Under the pieces are notes generated by a model. That model was not told the DNA's origin. It did not search any database and worked only from the letters and a program-made list of their open reading frames with translations. A stretch of DNA of 64,000 nucleotides from Sipunculus nudus (Eukaryota; Annelida; Sipuncula; Golfingiida; Sipunculidae): assembly GCA_026874595.1 (NCBI GenBank), contig JAPPUL010000095.1:122001-186000 (forward strand). The letters are read 5' to 3'. The translations under genes and the position numbers were made by a program. This document shows, piece after piece, positions 9,876 through 19,727 of the stretch (position 1 is the stretch's first letter; each line of letters begins with the position of its first letter).

Positions 9876-11987
9876 TTACTTATGACTTGCTATCTCCTCT
9901 AGTTTTAATATCCCTAGTTGTTCAAACTTTACATCTGCTATTATCTCATTATATGACAATACCACTAAGTTTGGAAGGCTCCTTTCTGTTAGCTTCTTTA
10001 ATAACATTCGAGTTGAGCTTGAACTTAATAACAACATTTGATATCCTGCTTTTGTTGTATCTTCATAATAACTTATAAGTTGCGTTATTATTCGATTTAT
10101 TATTCCTATATCAAGTGTTGATACATATCCATGCTCTGTCTCCTGTAGCGACTTTTCAAGCATGTCATCTAGTCCTGCATCTACTGTATAACCCCTTATC
10201 ACATTGTCTTCGCTTATGTATTGATGCGATATCTGTTTCGACAGCTTCCCTCTTACGTATTCTGTTAGGGCATCTAGGTTTGTAACTTTCTCTCCATAGT
10301 CTGCTATAACTTCTAGTATGCTTACCATGTTTCTAACTGATACTTGTTCTTTTAATAAGTTTTGAAGTACTTTCTGTATCACTCCTATGTTACTTGCTTT
10401 AAAGCGCTTCTTCTACCACTGCCGGATAATCTTCTTTTACACTGTCAAGAAGCTGTTTTACCTCTTGTCTTCCTAGTATGTCGCTTGAGTTTTGTTTTAT
10501 TAGTTCTGTTAGATGCGTTGCTATTATAGAGGGTGGGTCAACTACGCTATAATGCAAGTTTTCTGCCTCCTCTCGCACCTCCTCCTCTATCCAATACGCT
10601 TTTGTCTTAAATGCTGGCTCTATTGTCTCATCGCCTCTTATCTCTTCTTTCGTCTTGTATGACGGAATAGCTAAAAGTTGTTTAACTGAAAGACTACCCT
10701 TTCCTACTGGAACTCCCTTTATCTTTATATTATAGTCGCTTGGTTTCAATTTCATGTTATCTCGTATTCGTATCGGCGGCACCACCAAACCTAAATCAAC
10801 GCACACGACTTCCTTATTAGCTTGACCCTCTCAAGTATGTCTCCTCCTTGTTCTATATCTACTAAGGGAACCAAGTTAAAACCTATCTCTACCTCTATTG
10901 GCTCTACATTAATTAAATTTACCACGCTCTCAGGTTGCCCTAATCTCCCAGCTTCACCATCTGCTGCACCCGGACCACCCCTTTCTTCTCGCTCCTCGGC
11001 ATCCATATTTCTATATATAAATATTCCAAGTGATAGTAACAAAAGTCCTATAACTATCAAAGGAGCCTTCGGGAAACCCGGTAAGACTGCAAGCAGCAAT
11101 ACAAAACCTCCTGTCACTATTAACGCCTTAGGCTTTAATGTAAGTTGTCTTCCTATATCATCTCCTAAACTCCTCTCTGATACCGACCGCGTAACTATTA
11201 TCCCTGTCGCTGTTGATATCAATAATGACGGTATTTGGGCCGATAGACCATCTCCTACCGTCAGTATGAAAAATACATCAAATGACTCTGATAAGCTCAT
11301 CCCTTGCAACGTTGTCCCTACTATTAACCCTCCCACTATGTTTATTATCGTTATTAAAAGTCCTACCCGTACGTCCCCTTGTACAAATTTACTCGCTCCG
11401 TCCATCGCTCCATAAAAATCTACCTCCTCTCTTACCTCTTTACGACGACGTAATGCCTCGCTCTCGCTTATAAGACCCGCATTTAAATCTGCATCTATAC
11501 TCATCTGTTTACCCGGTAGTGCATCCAACGTAAACCGTGCTGCAACCTCCGAAACCCGTGTTGCCCCTTTTATTATCACTATGAATTGTACTGCGATTAG
11601 TATTAAGAATATTATCATCCCCACTATATAATTATTCTGTACTACGAAATCTCCAAATGCTTTTATTATCTCTCCTTCAAAACCCCTCCCTTCAAGCAAT
11701 ATTAACCGTGTTGAGGATACGTTTATTGCAAGCCGGAATACTGTTGTTATTAAAAGTAAGCTCGGAAATACACTAAGTTCTGCTCCCCTCTTCAAATACA
11801 TTACTATTAATAGTAATGTTAGACTCAAGGATAAGTTTATTGCTATGGCAAAATCTAGTACAAATGCTGGTATCGGGATTATTAACATCCCTATTATTAT
11901 TACTACACCTGCCGCTATCGCTATATCACTCTCTCGCATCCATTTGAAACTACTTTCTCTTCTGTCTGCTTTACCCTTTTTGGCCAC
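9876..11987 (-). pseudogene. flhA: FlhA flagellar export gate protein, two compensating-size frameshifts
   Basis: FlhA is the large inner-membrane gate of the flagellar type III export apparatus. The N-terminal membrane domain (10791-11987, 398 residues) has the usual helices and the FHIPEP-like region (DALPGKQMSIDADLNAG). After ERVKLIRKSCAL one base appears missing near 10797-10803; the next frame continues DLGLVVPPIRIRDNM to about 10390, where one extra base in TTTAAA ends it. The third frame continues KASNIGVIQKVLQNLL to the stop at 9876. With both corrected the protein is 704 residues, a normal length. It follows flhB by 4 bases. Confidence 0.9.
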
Positions 11988-11991
11988 TAAC

Positions 11992-13134
11992 TTATACTCC
12001 TACCTTTTCTCGTGCTCTAATTACATATGCCAAGACCTCTGCCACTGCTTGATAAAATTCTACCGGTATCTCATCTCCTACCTCCACTATCCCATACAAA
12101 CTCTGTGCCAACGCCTTGTCCTCTACCATATGTACATCGTTTTCTTTTGCTATCTCTTTTATCCGTAGCGCCATGTAACCTTGCCCCTTAGCAATTACCA
12201 CCGGAACATCCATCTCAACTTCGTCATACTTTATCGCTATTGCATAATGTGTCGGGTTTGTTATTACTACATCTGCTTTCGGGACCTCTTCCATCATCCG
12301 TTGACTCATTATCTCTCGCTGTCTTTCTCTTAACCTTTGCTTTACCTGCGGATCCCCTTCTGTATCCTTACGCTCTTCCTTCAATTCGTGTCGCGTCATC
12401 TTCAAGCTCTTATAATGTTCTGACTTTTGAAAAAAGTAATCCGGGACGCTCAATATTAAAAATATCACACAGCTTATAAACGCTATATAGAATATCATAT
12501 TAGACAGTATCTTAAAGGCATTCCCTACATCCATATTTATCGTGTTTAATATTGCTTGCTTTTGCCAGTCAACTATCAAATACGCTACCAGAGTTACCAC
12601 CCCTACCTTCATTATCGATTTTATTAGATTTGTAAATGTCTGTGAGGAAAAGAATATTCGACTGAACATCTTATTCGTTGTGAAACTTACCTTCTTAAAA
12701 TCTACTTTCATACTCTTTGGTGCAAATTGAAAACCAACTTGTACCACATTCGACAAAAATGCCATGACAACGCTTATTAAGAAAAAGGGGCCCGTAGTTA
12801 GAAAAAACATCTCTACGAAACCATAAACATACCCTTCTAGATTAGATTGGTTTATCGGACTTGTAAGATTTACGTATGTGCTTGTAAATATGTTCTTTAC
12901 ATTATCTATTATATAATCTGACATTATCCACATTGACGCAAAGACTGATAGCAATACCACCGACGATACCAGCTCCTGAGACCTTACTACCTTCCCCTCT
13001 TCTCTTGCCTTACGTAATTTATATAACGTTGGCTCCTCTGTCCTACCCTCATCTTCAGGCTTTGCAAACAATTGCAAATCTATAGAAAACAACAGATCCT
13101 CTAATTCTAATGACCGTACTTCCCCGTTCGCCAT
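11992..13134 (-). CDS. flhB: FlhB export apparatus substrate-specificity switch
   Basis: FlhB is the membrane protein that switches the export apparatus from rod/hook to filament substrates after self-cleavage. The 380-residue protein has a cytoplasmic N-terminus (IDLQLFAKPEDEGRTEEPT), a form I associate with spirochaete FlhB, four membrane segments between about 50 and 235, and the autocleavage motif NPTH in ADVVITNPTHYAIAIKY. It is intact, with a normal C-terminal domain ending in ARE.KV. The start at 13134 is followed by an unusually long leader before the conserved part. A 154-base gap separates it from fliR upstream. Confidence 0.93.
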   Translation of the reverse strand: MANGEVRSLELEDLLFSIDLQLFAKPEDEGRTEEPTLYKLRKAREEGKVVRSQELVSSVVLLSVFASMWIMSDYIIDNVKNIFTSTYVNLTSPINQSNLEGYVYGFVEMFFLTTGPFFLISVVMAFLSNVVQVGFQFAPKSMKVDFKKVSFTTNKMFSRIFFSSQTFTNLIKSIMKVGVVTLVAYLIVDWQKQAILNTINMDVGNAFKILSNMIFYIAFISCVIFLILSVPDYFFQKSEHYKSLKMTRHELKEERKDTEGDPQVKQRLRERQREIMSQRMMEEVPKADVVITNPTHYAIAIKYDEVEMDVPVVIAKGQGYMALRIKEIAKENDVHMVEDKALAQSLYGIVEVGDEIPVEFYQAVAEVLAYVIRAREKVGV

Positions 13135-13288
13135 TATTACCTTTTCCCTTATATATAATTATTTAGCTTAACTGCCTTATATAAAACTCGGTATTTATTT
13201 ATTTACTTATACTATTTTATAGTTTACAGAATATTAAACATATCCCATTTTATTTCCCCTAAACCATCCCATGAATATTAAACCACAA

Positions 13289-14056
13289 TTAAAAAACATC
13301 AAATATGCTATATAAATATCTCCCCAAAAATAACTTACCAGCCTCCAATATTGCAGGCATTAAAAGTACTAGTATTACAAGTCCCACTATTATATAAATT
13401 GGGAAACCTAACATCAATATATTCATCTGTGGCGCAAACTTTGCAAGCAGACCCATTGCTAAACTTACTATGAATAATGTCCCTATGATCGGTAAGGATA
13501 TCTTAAGCGCTACACTAAACATTCCAACCAAACTATCAACTAACAAAGCGCTTAGCGGCTTTGTTGCTTCAAGTGGTAATACCGATATCTTAAAAAAACT
13601 CGTATATAATGCCTCGATTAAAAGTATATGTCCATTTAATATCAAAAATATTAGTATCCCCAAAAGTGCTAGAAACTGCCCTACAAGCGGTACGTGGATT
13701 TGAGACAACGGATCAAATACCTCACTTATTCCAAGTCCCATTTGTATGCTAAACATCTGTCCCGCAAGCTGAAATGCTCCAAATACTATTGCCACCAAAA
13801 AACCTATCGAAAGTCCTATTATAAGTTGATTTACCAAAAGCAGTATATAATCTATGTAATATTCAGGTACCTTAATAGCAAGTTCTTTCGCCAATATCGG
13901 ATACAAAACTAAAGCTATGCTTATGGCAAGAACTCCCTTTGTACGCATCGGTATCATTATACTTGAAAAAAATGGGGCAACCATTATAAGCCCAAATAGC
14001 CTTACCAAAACCAACAGATAAAGCTTTACATGCGGAATTAAAAAGTCATACCACAT
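13289..14056 (-). CDS. fliR: FliR export apparatus membrane protein
   Basis: FliR forms part of the export gate core with FliP and FliQ. The 255-residue protein is almost entirely hydrophobic, with six predicted membrane segments, and carries family features such as RLFGLIMVAPFFSS near the start, QMGLGISEVFDPLSQ near residue 105 and FAPQMNILMLGFP near residue 213. Length is typical. It follows fliQ by 4 bases, suggesting translational coupling. The gap of 154 bases to flhB holds nothing I can identify. Confidence 0.92.
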   Translation of the reverse strand: MWYDFLIPHVKLYLLVLVRLFGLIMVAPFFSSIMIPMRTKGVLAISIALVLYPILAKELAIKVPEYYIDYILLLVNQLIIGLSIGFLVAIVFGAFQLAGQMFSIQMGLGISEVFDPLSQIHVPLVGQFLALLGILIFLILNGHILLIEALYTSFFKISVLPLEATKPLSALLVDSLVGMFSVALKISLPIIGTLFIVSLAMGLLAKFAPQMNILMLGFPIYIIVGLVILVLLMPAILEAGKLFLGRYLYSIFDVF

Positions 14057-14060
14057 TACT

Positions 14061-14330
14061 TCATTTCCCTATAACACTCATTACGTCATATAAGTTTTGT
14101 GTATAGTTTCTTATATGATTCATTATCCAACTGGAAAACAGTATTATCGCTCCAAATATAGCTACTATCTTAGGTACAAAAGTTAATGTTTGCTCCTGTA
14201 TTGATGTTGTTGTCTGGAATATACTTATTATAAGCCCTACTACCATACTAATCCCAAGTATCGGAGCTGAGATTATTAAAACCTCAAGTATTGCCTCGCC
14301 CATTATCTTTATTATTAGTGCATCACTCAT
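14061..14330 (-). CDS. fliQ: FliQ export apparatus membrane protein
   Basis: An 89-residue protein with two membrane helices, the standard FliQ size, which packs around FliP and FliR in the export gate. It contains APILGISMVVGLIISIFQTT and TLTFVPKIVAIF, both typical of the family (the LTFVPKI motif is highly conserved). It sits between fliP and fliR with gaps of 20 and 4 bases. Confidence 0.93.
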   Translation of the reverse strand: MSDALIIKIMGEAILEVLIISAPILGISMVVGLIISIFQTTTSIQEQTLTFVPKIVAIFGAIILFSSWIMNHIRNYTQNLYDVMSVIGK

Positions 14331-14350
14331 TTATATCCCTCTTTAATTAC

Positions 14351-15127
14351 TTAAACAAAACTCTCAAGCAGCTTAGATACTAAAAGCTGCCACCCATCAA
14401 CCAATACAAATAATATTATCTTAAACGGTAACGAAATCATAACAGGCGGAAGCATTATCATTCCCATACTCATCAAAATACTTGCTACTATCATATCTAT
14501 TATTATAAACGGTACGAATATTATTATGCCCATATAAAATGCTTTCTTAAGCTCATTTAGCATAAAGGCCGGTATCAAAACATACGTAGGTACATCAGCC
14601 TCCTCCTCAGGCCACTTTAATTTGCTCATCTGTATAAACGGTACCAATATCTGACGATCCTCTTCGCCTATCTGTTTGAACATGAATTGCCGTATGGGCT
14701 CTATCCCTCTATCGAATAACTCCTCTACTCCTATCTCCTTATTCTTAAATGGTTTATATGCTTTTTCGTATATCTCATTAAAGCTTGGTGCCATTATGAA
14801 AAAGGTTAGAAATAACGCAAGTGCCATTATTACTTGATTTGGGGGCATTTGTTGCAGGGCTAGTGCCGTACGGGTAAACGAAAATACTATTGCTATCCTT
14901 AAGAAAGACGTTGTCATCATAACTATTGCAGGAGCAAGACTCAATACTGTAAGGAGCAATAAAACCTGTAGTGTTAATGCTATGTCTGTTGGCTCTGATG
15001 ATGATTCTACCCCAAAATTAAGTGAGGGTAATAATACGTTATCTTTTGTTTGGCTATATGTATCTGTCGACAATACTATACATATACTAATTATAAGTAT
15101 GCATAGCAATACCCTTAGCATATTCAT
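14351..15127 (-). CDS. fliP: FliP export apparatus membrane protein
   Basis: FliP is the core pore subunit of the export gate. The protein has an N-terminal cleavable-signal-like segment, then LLLLTVLSLAPAIVMMTTSFLRIAI-type sequence (membrane helix 1) and RTALALQQMPPNQVIMALALF, both hallmarks of FliP, and ends with PFKIILFVLVDGW. An upstream ATG at 15154 is possible, but the ATG at 15127 is preferred because a GGGAGGGGG Shine-Dalgarno lies directly before it. About 258 residues, typical for the family. Confidence 0.93.
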   Translation of the reverse strand: MNMLRVLLCILIISICIVLSTDTYSQTKDNVLLPSLNFGVESSSEPTDIALTLQVLLLLTVLSLAPAIVMMTTSFLRIAIVFSFTRTALALQQMPPNQVIMALALFLTFFIMAPSFNEIYEKAYKPFKNKEIGVEELFDRGIEPIRQFMFKQIGEEDRQILVPFIQMSKLKWPEEEADVPTYVLIPAFMLNELKKAFYMGIIIFVPFIIIDMIVASILMSMGMIMLPPVMISLPFKIILFVLVDGWQLLVSKLLESFV

Positions 15128-15242
15128 TCGCTCCCCCTCCCTTAAGCAAAACAATACTTTTATTATCTAATTAAGACCTTATTATCTTATATTATCGATT
15201 GTTTTATATTTTATATTATTAAAAAGCGCCCCTTCTATCCTT

Positions 15243-15932
15243 CTATAACCGACCGCCTAAAGTCTTCAACTTCTTCTTCTCACTTGCCATAAATGCTTGC
15301 TTATCTTTAGATGCAAGCGCATTCTTACCTAGATAAGGAACCTTTAAACGTGTTAAAAATAAACTTTTAAAATCACCTTTATCAGCTCCAAGCACACTGC
15401 TTTTTTTGATGCTTTCTATCTCAGCACCATCTTCTATCATCGAAAGTAATCTTATATCATCTCCCACCCCAAGCACGTAAAGCTTATTACCTATCTCTAC
15501 AATCTCCACACTCATACCATCTCTTACCCTTATTGACTTGATTTTACGTAATACTGAACTGCTATCATCCATCCCTCTTGACAAGTTATTCCTCTTTTTC
15601 TTAAACCACCTAACTCCAAATAGGATTATTAACAAGCATGTTGTTAATATTAAAAAGGACTTTACAAATGAAAGACTATCGCTTTCAAGCGATTCTCCTC
15701 TCTTTTCGTCTAAAGAAGTGTTTACTTCGTCCGGCCTTTTCAAAAATACTTTCTCTTTTGATGCTCCTAAAGCTTTATCAACTCCAGCACCACTTTTTCC
15801 TTCCTTTTCTGTAGCTCCCTTTGTTCCTTCAGCCTTAGCTCGTACATCTTTTATACCGTTATCTTCTCCATGTAAGCTTATAGCTACAAAGAAAATTACA
15901 TGTATAAAGATAATTTGCAGGAAATATCTCAT
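15243..15932 (-). CDS. fliO: FliO/FliZ-type flagellar biosynthesis protein
   Basis: FliO helps assemble the FliP pore. The 229-residue protein begins with a signal-like hydrophobic stretch (residues 2-20), has a charged Glu/Lys/Gly-rich spacer, one membrane segment at about 89-107 (SFLILTTCLLIILFGVRWF), and a cytoplasmic domain with IKSIRVRDGMSVEIVEIGNKLYVLG, which matches the FliO pattern of a beta-rich domain after the membrane helix. It stands between fliY and fliP, where Borrelia fliZ is found. Confidence 0.85.
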   Translation of the reverse strand: MRYFLQIIFIHVIFFVAISLHGEDNGIKDVRAKAEGTKGATEKEGKSGAGVDKALGASKEKVFLKRPDEVNTSLDEKRGESLESDSLSFVKSFLILTTCLLIILFGVRWFKKKRNNLSRGMDDSSSVLRKIKSIRVRDGMSVEIVEIGNKLYVLGVGDDIRLLSMIEDGAEIESIKKSSVLGADKGDFKSLFLTRLKVPYLGKNALASKDKQAFMASEKKKLKTLGGRL

Positions 15933-16008
15933 AACTCCCAGTCCGTCTTAAGATGCTCTTAATATAATACTTTCTTAATACAATATCAAGATATTTTTAT
16001 ATTTAACT

Positions 16009-17004
16009 TTATTCTGGCAGTAAACTTTCTAAATGTTCTCTTGGTATTACTATTTCTGTTATACGTACCCCAAATGTTTCGTCTATTACAACAACTTCTC
16101 CTTTTGCTACAAGTTTTTTATTTACTAAAAGGTCTACTGGTTCTCCTGCAAGCTTGTCAAGCTCGATTATAGACCCCTCGCCAAGTGTTAATATATCTTT
16201 TATTTGCATCCGGCTTCGACCAAGCTCTACTGTAAGTTGCATTGATATGTCTAATAATAAGGCTATGTTTTTCGTTGGCGATTCTAATATCTTTACTCTA
16301 TCAAGCTCCTGATACATTATCGGTCTTATCATAACAGATGACAATATGTCCCCTTTAATATCTCCTACTACTCGCTCTGCATCTCTATCATGCATGAACT
16401 TTACTACAAAATGAGACAACATTTCTTTTGCTAGGTGTATAGATATTATTTGATTTACTATTATTGGGGCGGTCTCTACTGAATTTATACTAAACTGTAT
16501 TACTACCATCTCATTTTCATCAGAGAAATTTATCTCACTTGCATTTTCAAGTACATCTATTTTTGGCGTACTAACTCCTATCCCATAGCCTGTCTTTTCT
16601 ACGATCTCTTTATTCTCTTCTTCTACCAACAACAAAAAGATATCGCTTAGTACTCCTAATGTGAAATCTGTGAATTTTAAATTTGTCTTCTTCGATAGAA
16701 ATTCTGCCATCCGAATCGCATCTGGGGACCTTATTATATACGTATTATCTCCTACTATCCCTGTATTATAGTCTATCTGTATTTGCACCAGCTTTCCATC
16801 AAGCTCAAATCTTATTTCACTTGTACTCTTTATCTTAACACGCACATTTGATATCGATGCATCCTTTTGCGATACTTCCTCAAGCTTATCTTTTGTCTCT
16901 CCTAATAAATATTTATAAAATTCCTGTAGCTCTTCAAGATCACTCTGGTTTATACTCCCTACAACCCCATCAAATGCCTCTTTTTGTTCACTTCCTGTGC
17001 CCAT
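16009..17004 (-). CDS. fliY: FliY/FliN-type motor switch protein
   Basis: The 331-residue protein has a long CheC-like N-terminal region and a C-terminal SpoA/FliN domain (about 250-325) containing LLLDISMQLTVELGRSRMQI and VDLLVNKKLVAKGEVVVIDE, then GVRITEI. It is a C-ring subunit; the length is that of FliY and not of the short FliN. It follows fliM by 27 bases. I did not see a convincing pair of CheC phosphatase motifs, so CheY-P hydrolysis is not claimed. Confidence 0.88.
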   Translation of the reverse strand: MGTGSEQKEAFDGVVGSINQSDLEELQEFYKYLLGETKDKLEEVSQKDASISNVRVKIKSTSEIRFELDGKLVQIQIDYNTGIVGDNTYIIRSPDAIRMAEFLSKKTNLKFTDFTLGVLSDIFLLLVEEENKEIVEKTGYGIGVSTPKIDVLENASEINFSDENEMVVIQFSINSVETAPIIVNQIISIHLAKEMLSHFVVKFMHDRDAERVVGDIKGDILSSVMIRPIMYQELDRVKILESPTKNIALLLDISMQLTVELGRSRMQIKDILTLGEGSIIELDKLAGEPVDLLVNKKLVAKGEVVVIDETFGVRITEIVIPREHLESLLPE

Positions 17005-17031
17005 GTATTACTCCTTAAAAGACCTTTTTAT

Positions 17032-18090
17032 TTACTCATCCTCTTCGTCTTCTGTCAGAACATCAAAAACATCCCGACTTATCTCTTCTACCGGATGCTC
17101 TATCTGCACAGCTATCTTCTTACCCACAACACCAGGCCTACAGTAAAATTTTGCCTTGCTTCCCACTTTTAACAATAATTCATCACTTACTTTTGTTTCT
17201 GGTAACTTTATTATATCACCCTTGTTAAGGCATATAATATCTCGCATCGTAACATCCACACTCCCCAGTTGGGCTACAAGATCTACTTCCATACTAGATA
17301 GTCGATCTTTTAGTATATTAAAATTCTCACGTGTTGCACCCTTTCTAATACTTGAATACCAATACTGTGCACTCAATTTAGATATTATTGGCTCTATGGT
17401 TATATACGGTATGCAAAAATTTGTCATTCCCTCAACATCTCCAACCTTAGTCTCCAAAGTTATTAATACCACCATATCATTAGGTGGTACTATTTGGGCA
17501 AACTGAGGATTTGTTTCTATAGTGCCAAGTCGTGGCCGCAAATCTATAACATTACTCCATGCCTCACGTAAATTGCCAAGTATTCTTACTATTATCCCTT
17601 CTATTACCGACAGCTCTATGTCAGTAAGCTCGCGATTCATCTTTGCCGCCTCTCCAGAACCTCCAAATAATCTATCTATTATTGCAAAGGTTATCGCAGG
17701 ATCTATTTCTAATATTGAACTGCCTTTTAAGGGATCCATGTTTATAACGCCAAGTGTCGTTGGACTTGGTATTGACAGTATAAATTCTTCGTATGTAAGC
17801 TGATCAACCGATGCAACGTGTACATGTACTAACGTCCTAAGTTGTGCTGATAACGATGTCGTCGTAAGCCGCGCAAACGTTTCATGCATCATTTGTAATG
17901 TACGTATCTGATCCTTTGAAAATTTGTCCGGCCTTTTAAAGTCGTATATCTTAACCTGCTTGCGGGGTGCCATGCGATCTCTTCGACCACCCCTTGTATA
18001 TCCCCCAGATGCATCTCCTCCTTCACCCTCGCCTGTAGATATCGCCGTTAGTAATGCCCCTATCTCCTGCTGTGATAATACCTCTGTCAT
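17032..18090 (-). CDS. fliM: FliM motor switch protein, altered CheY-binding motif
   Basis: FliM is the C-ring protein that binds CheY-P. The 352-residue protein has the middle CheC-like domain (for example YEEFILSIPSPTTLGVINMDPLKG and FAIIDRLFGGSGE) and a C-terminal SpoA domain. The N-terminal peptide reads LSQQEIGALL at residues 5-14. In most FliM proteins this is LSQ.EIDALL, and the Asp belongs to the CheY-binding peptide; here the codon is GGG (Gly). Otherwise the gene is intact. The upstream gap to fliL is 105 bases. Confidence 0.92.
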   Translation of the reverse strand: MTEVLSQQEIGALLTAISTGEGEGGDASGGYTRGGRRDRMAPRKQVKIYDFKRPDKFSKDQIRTLQMMHETFARLTTTSLSAQLRTLVHVHVASVDQLTYEEFILSIPSPTTLGVINMDPLKGSSILEIDPAITFAIIDRLFGGSGEAAKMNRELTDIELSVIEGIIVRILGNLREAWSNVIDLRPRLGTIETNPQFAQIVPPNDMVVLITLETKVGDVEGMTNFCIPYITIEPIISKLSAQYWYSSIRKGATRENFNILKDRLSSMEVDLVAQLGSVDVTMRDIICLNKGDIIKLPETKVSDELLLKVGSKAKFYCRPGVVGKKIAVQIEHPVEEISRDVFDVLTEDEEDE

Positions 18091-18195
18091 TAGTCTGCCT
18101 CATTACATGTTTTGTTTTAATAATATCATAATAAATAATGCCTAAGCTTTAGTTTTATCTTAAAACTTACATTATAAACTTAATTCTATCTTAAC

Positions 18196-18756
18196 CTAGC
18201 CGGATACTCGAGATATTACAAATGTATCAAAATATACATCTAATATCTCATTATTCAATATGTTATTTATTGAATATAATAAATCACTCTTTAATATATC
18301 TTCTCGAGCTCGAGCTGTACTTATATCTTCGTAACTCCTTTTTGCTATTACATATTGTACTTTATCACGTATCTGTTCCTTGCGCTTTATTATCTCATCC
18401 AATATCCTTTGATTCTTATCTTCATATGCAAGCCCAAGCTTTACTTGCACTATTGTTGTTACATTATCTTCGTCTCTTTTGTCAAGCGCAAGTTTGAACT
18501 CTGGTATCATATATACTGCTCGGGGTGCTGATATTTGTTTTAACACTTCACGTGTTGGCACAACCTCTTCTCCTTTTTCCTTAAATTCAAACACCAATAT
18601 TGCACTCACCACGCTTACTAATATTACTGCTAGAAATATCCCTATGTACGGAAGTATCTTTACCCATTTATCCCAAAAACTTCCTCGCTTCTTCTCTTCT
18701 TCTTCATCTTTTAATTCTTCATCGCCTTCAAGTAATCCTTCATCTTCTACAGGCAT
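18196..18756 (-). CDS. fliL: FliL stator-associated basal-body protein
   Basis: FliL is a single-pass inner-membrane protein that stabilises stator units. The 186-residue protein has an acidic cytoplasmic N-terminus, a membrane helix at about 35-55 (ILPYIGIFLAVILVSVVSAI) and a periplasmic stomatin-like domain with VYMIPEFKLALDK and ARAREDILKSDLLYSINNIL near the C-terminus, which fits FliL. It lies between motB and fliM, the conserved place. Confidence 0.88.
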   Translation of the reverse strand: MPVEDEGLLEGDEELKDEEEEKKRGSFWDKWVKILPYIGIFLAVILVSVVSAILVFEFKEKGEEVVPTREVLKQISAPRAVYMIPEFKLALDKRDEDNVTTIVQVKLGLAYEDKNQRILDEIIKRKEQIRDKVQYVIAKRSYEDISTARAREDILKSDLLYSINNILNNEILDVYFDTFVISRVSG

Positions 18757-18818
18757 AAAAACAACCTCCTATTTCCTCTTTTTATCTTTTTTCTTCTTCT
18801 TTATTATCACTATATCTT

Positions 18819-19610
18819 CTATCTTTTTATCACTATATCAACTCGCCTATTCCAGGCTCGCTCTTCCGGTGTGTCATTCGATTCTAATGGCTGAAATTCT
18901 CCATAGCCGCTTGATACAAACTTCGAAAGACTCCTTTTACGTCCCTTTAACTCTATCACCGGCCTAAGTCCTTGATCTATATATTCCTTTATAAAAAACT
19001 TCTCTATTACTTTTGCTCTGTTTGTTGATAAATCTAAATTCCTCTCCCATATGCTTGATACTCCTCCTTGTCCCTCTATTGTATCAGGTTCAAGACTTGC
19101 ATGCCCTTCTATAAATACTTGTTTATCATAATTTAAGTTAAACTTCAAATTTAATATTAGTTGTGATATCTTTTCTAGCAACTTTTTCCCTTCCTCTCTT
19201 AGCTCCCAACTGTCAGGCTCGAAATAAGTTTGCCCTGGTATTGATATTGTTAACCCTCGCTCATCACTTGACATTCTTATCTGTCTTGATGTTAACTGAG
19301 ATTTAAATGCACGCTCTGCTTCCTGGAATGCCTTATCTAGCTTCCTAAGCTCTTTTTTGGCAGGCAAAGATTCTACCATCTGTCCCATCTCCGCTAGTGG
19401 CCCGCGCTGTAGCGTAAGCCCTCCTTCCATCACTCCAAACGACCCTACAAATGATGATAATATTAACTTTAACTCATATCCATCTATCTCTGACACTGTG
19501 AACATTAACACAAAGAATGTTAATAGCAATGTTGTCATGTCTGCAAATGTTGTCATCCATATCGGCATGTTTGGGCAAAGCTTCTTTGCTTGTCTTCTTG
19601 ATCCAAGCAT
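18819..19610 (-). CDS. motB: MotB stator subunit
   Basis: MotB anchors the proton-driven stator to peptidoglycan. The 263-residue protein has one membrane segment with WMTTFADMTTLLLTFFVLM near residues 17-35; the Asp is the expected ion-binding residue. The C-terminal OmpA-like domain contains VFIEGHAS and NLDLSTNRAKVIEKFF, then WNRRVDIVI. There is a short insertion before NLDLS (TIEGQGGVSSIWER) that I read as family variation. It lies downstream of motA by about 117 bases. Confidence 0.93.
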   Translation of the reverse strand: MLGSRRQAKKLCPNMPIWMTTFADMTTLLLTFFVLMFTVSEIDGYELKLILSSFVGSFGVMEGGLTLQRGPLAEMGQMVESLPAKKELRKLDKAFQEAERAFKSQLTSRQIRMSSDERGLTISIPGQTYFEPDSWELREEGKKLLEKISQLILNLKFNLNYDKQVFIEGHASLEPDTIEGQGGVSSIWERNLDLSTNRAKVIEKFFIKEYIDQGLRPVIELKGRKRSLSKFVSSGYGEFQPLESNDTPEERAWNRRVDIVIKR

Positions 19611-19727
19611 CTTTTAACTCCTATCTTATACCTTATCTTAACCTTACATTTTTACTTTTTATCTATCTTATAATATAATAATTATACACTTTATTAAAAA
19701 CCCCCCTAGCTTCTACTACTCTATATA

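Noticed and set aside
10380-10395. Programmed frameshift in flhA
   Set aside because: TTTAAA has no downstream stimulatory structure that I can see, and a second unrelated break is present in the same gene; programmed shifting would need both.
10822-11415. 197-codon plus-strand ORF over flhA
   Set aside because: Antisense to the conserved membrane domain of flhA, low-complexity product, no Shine-Dalgarno.
1-12000. Alternative genetic code causing apparent gene breaks
   Set aside because: The breaks are frame changes, not reassigned stops; TGA, TAA and TAG all end intact genes here.
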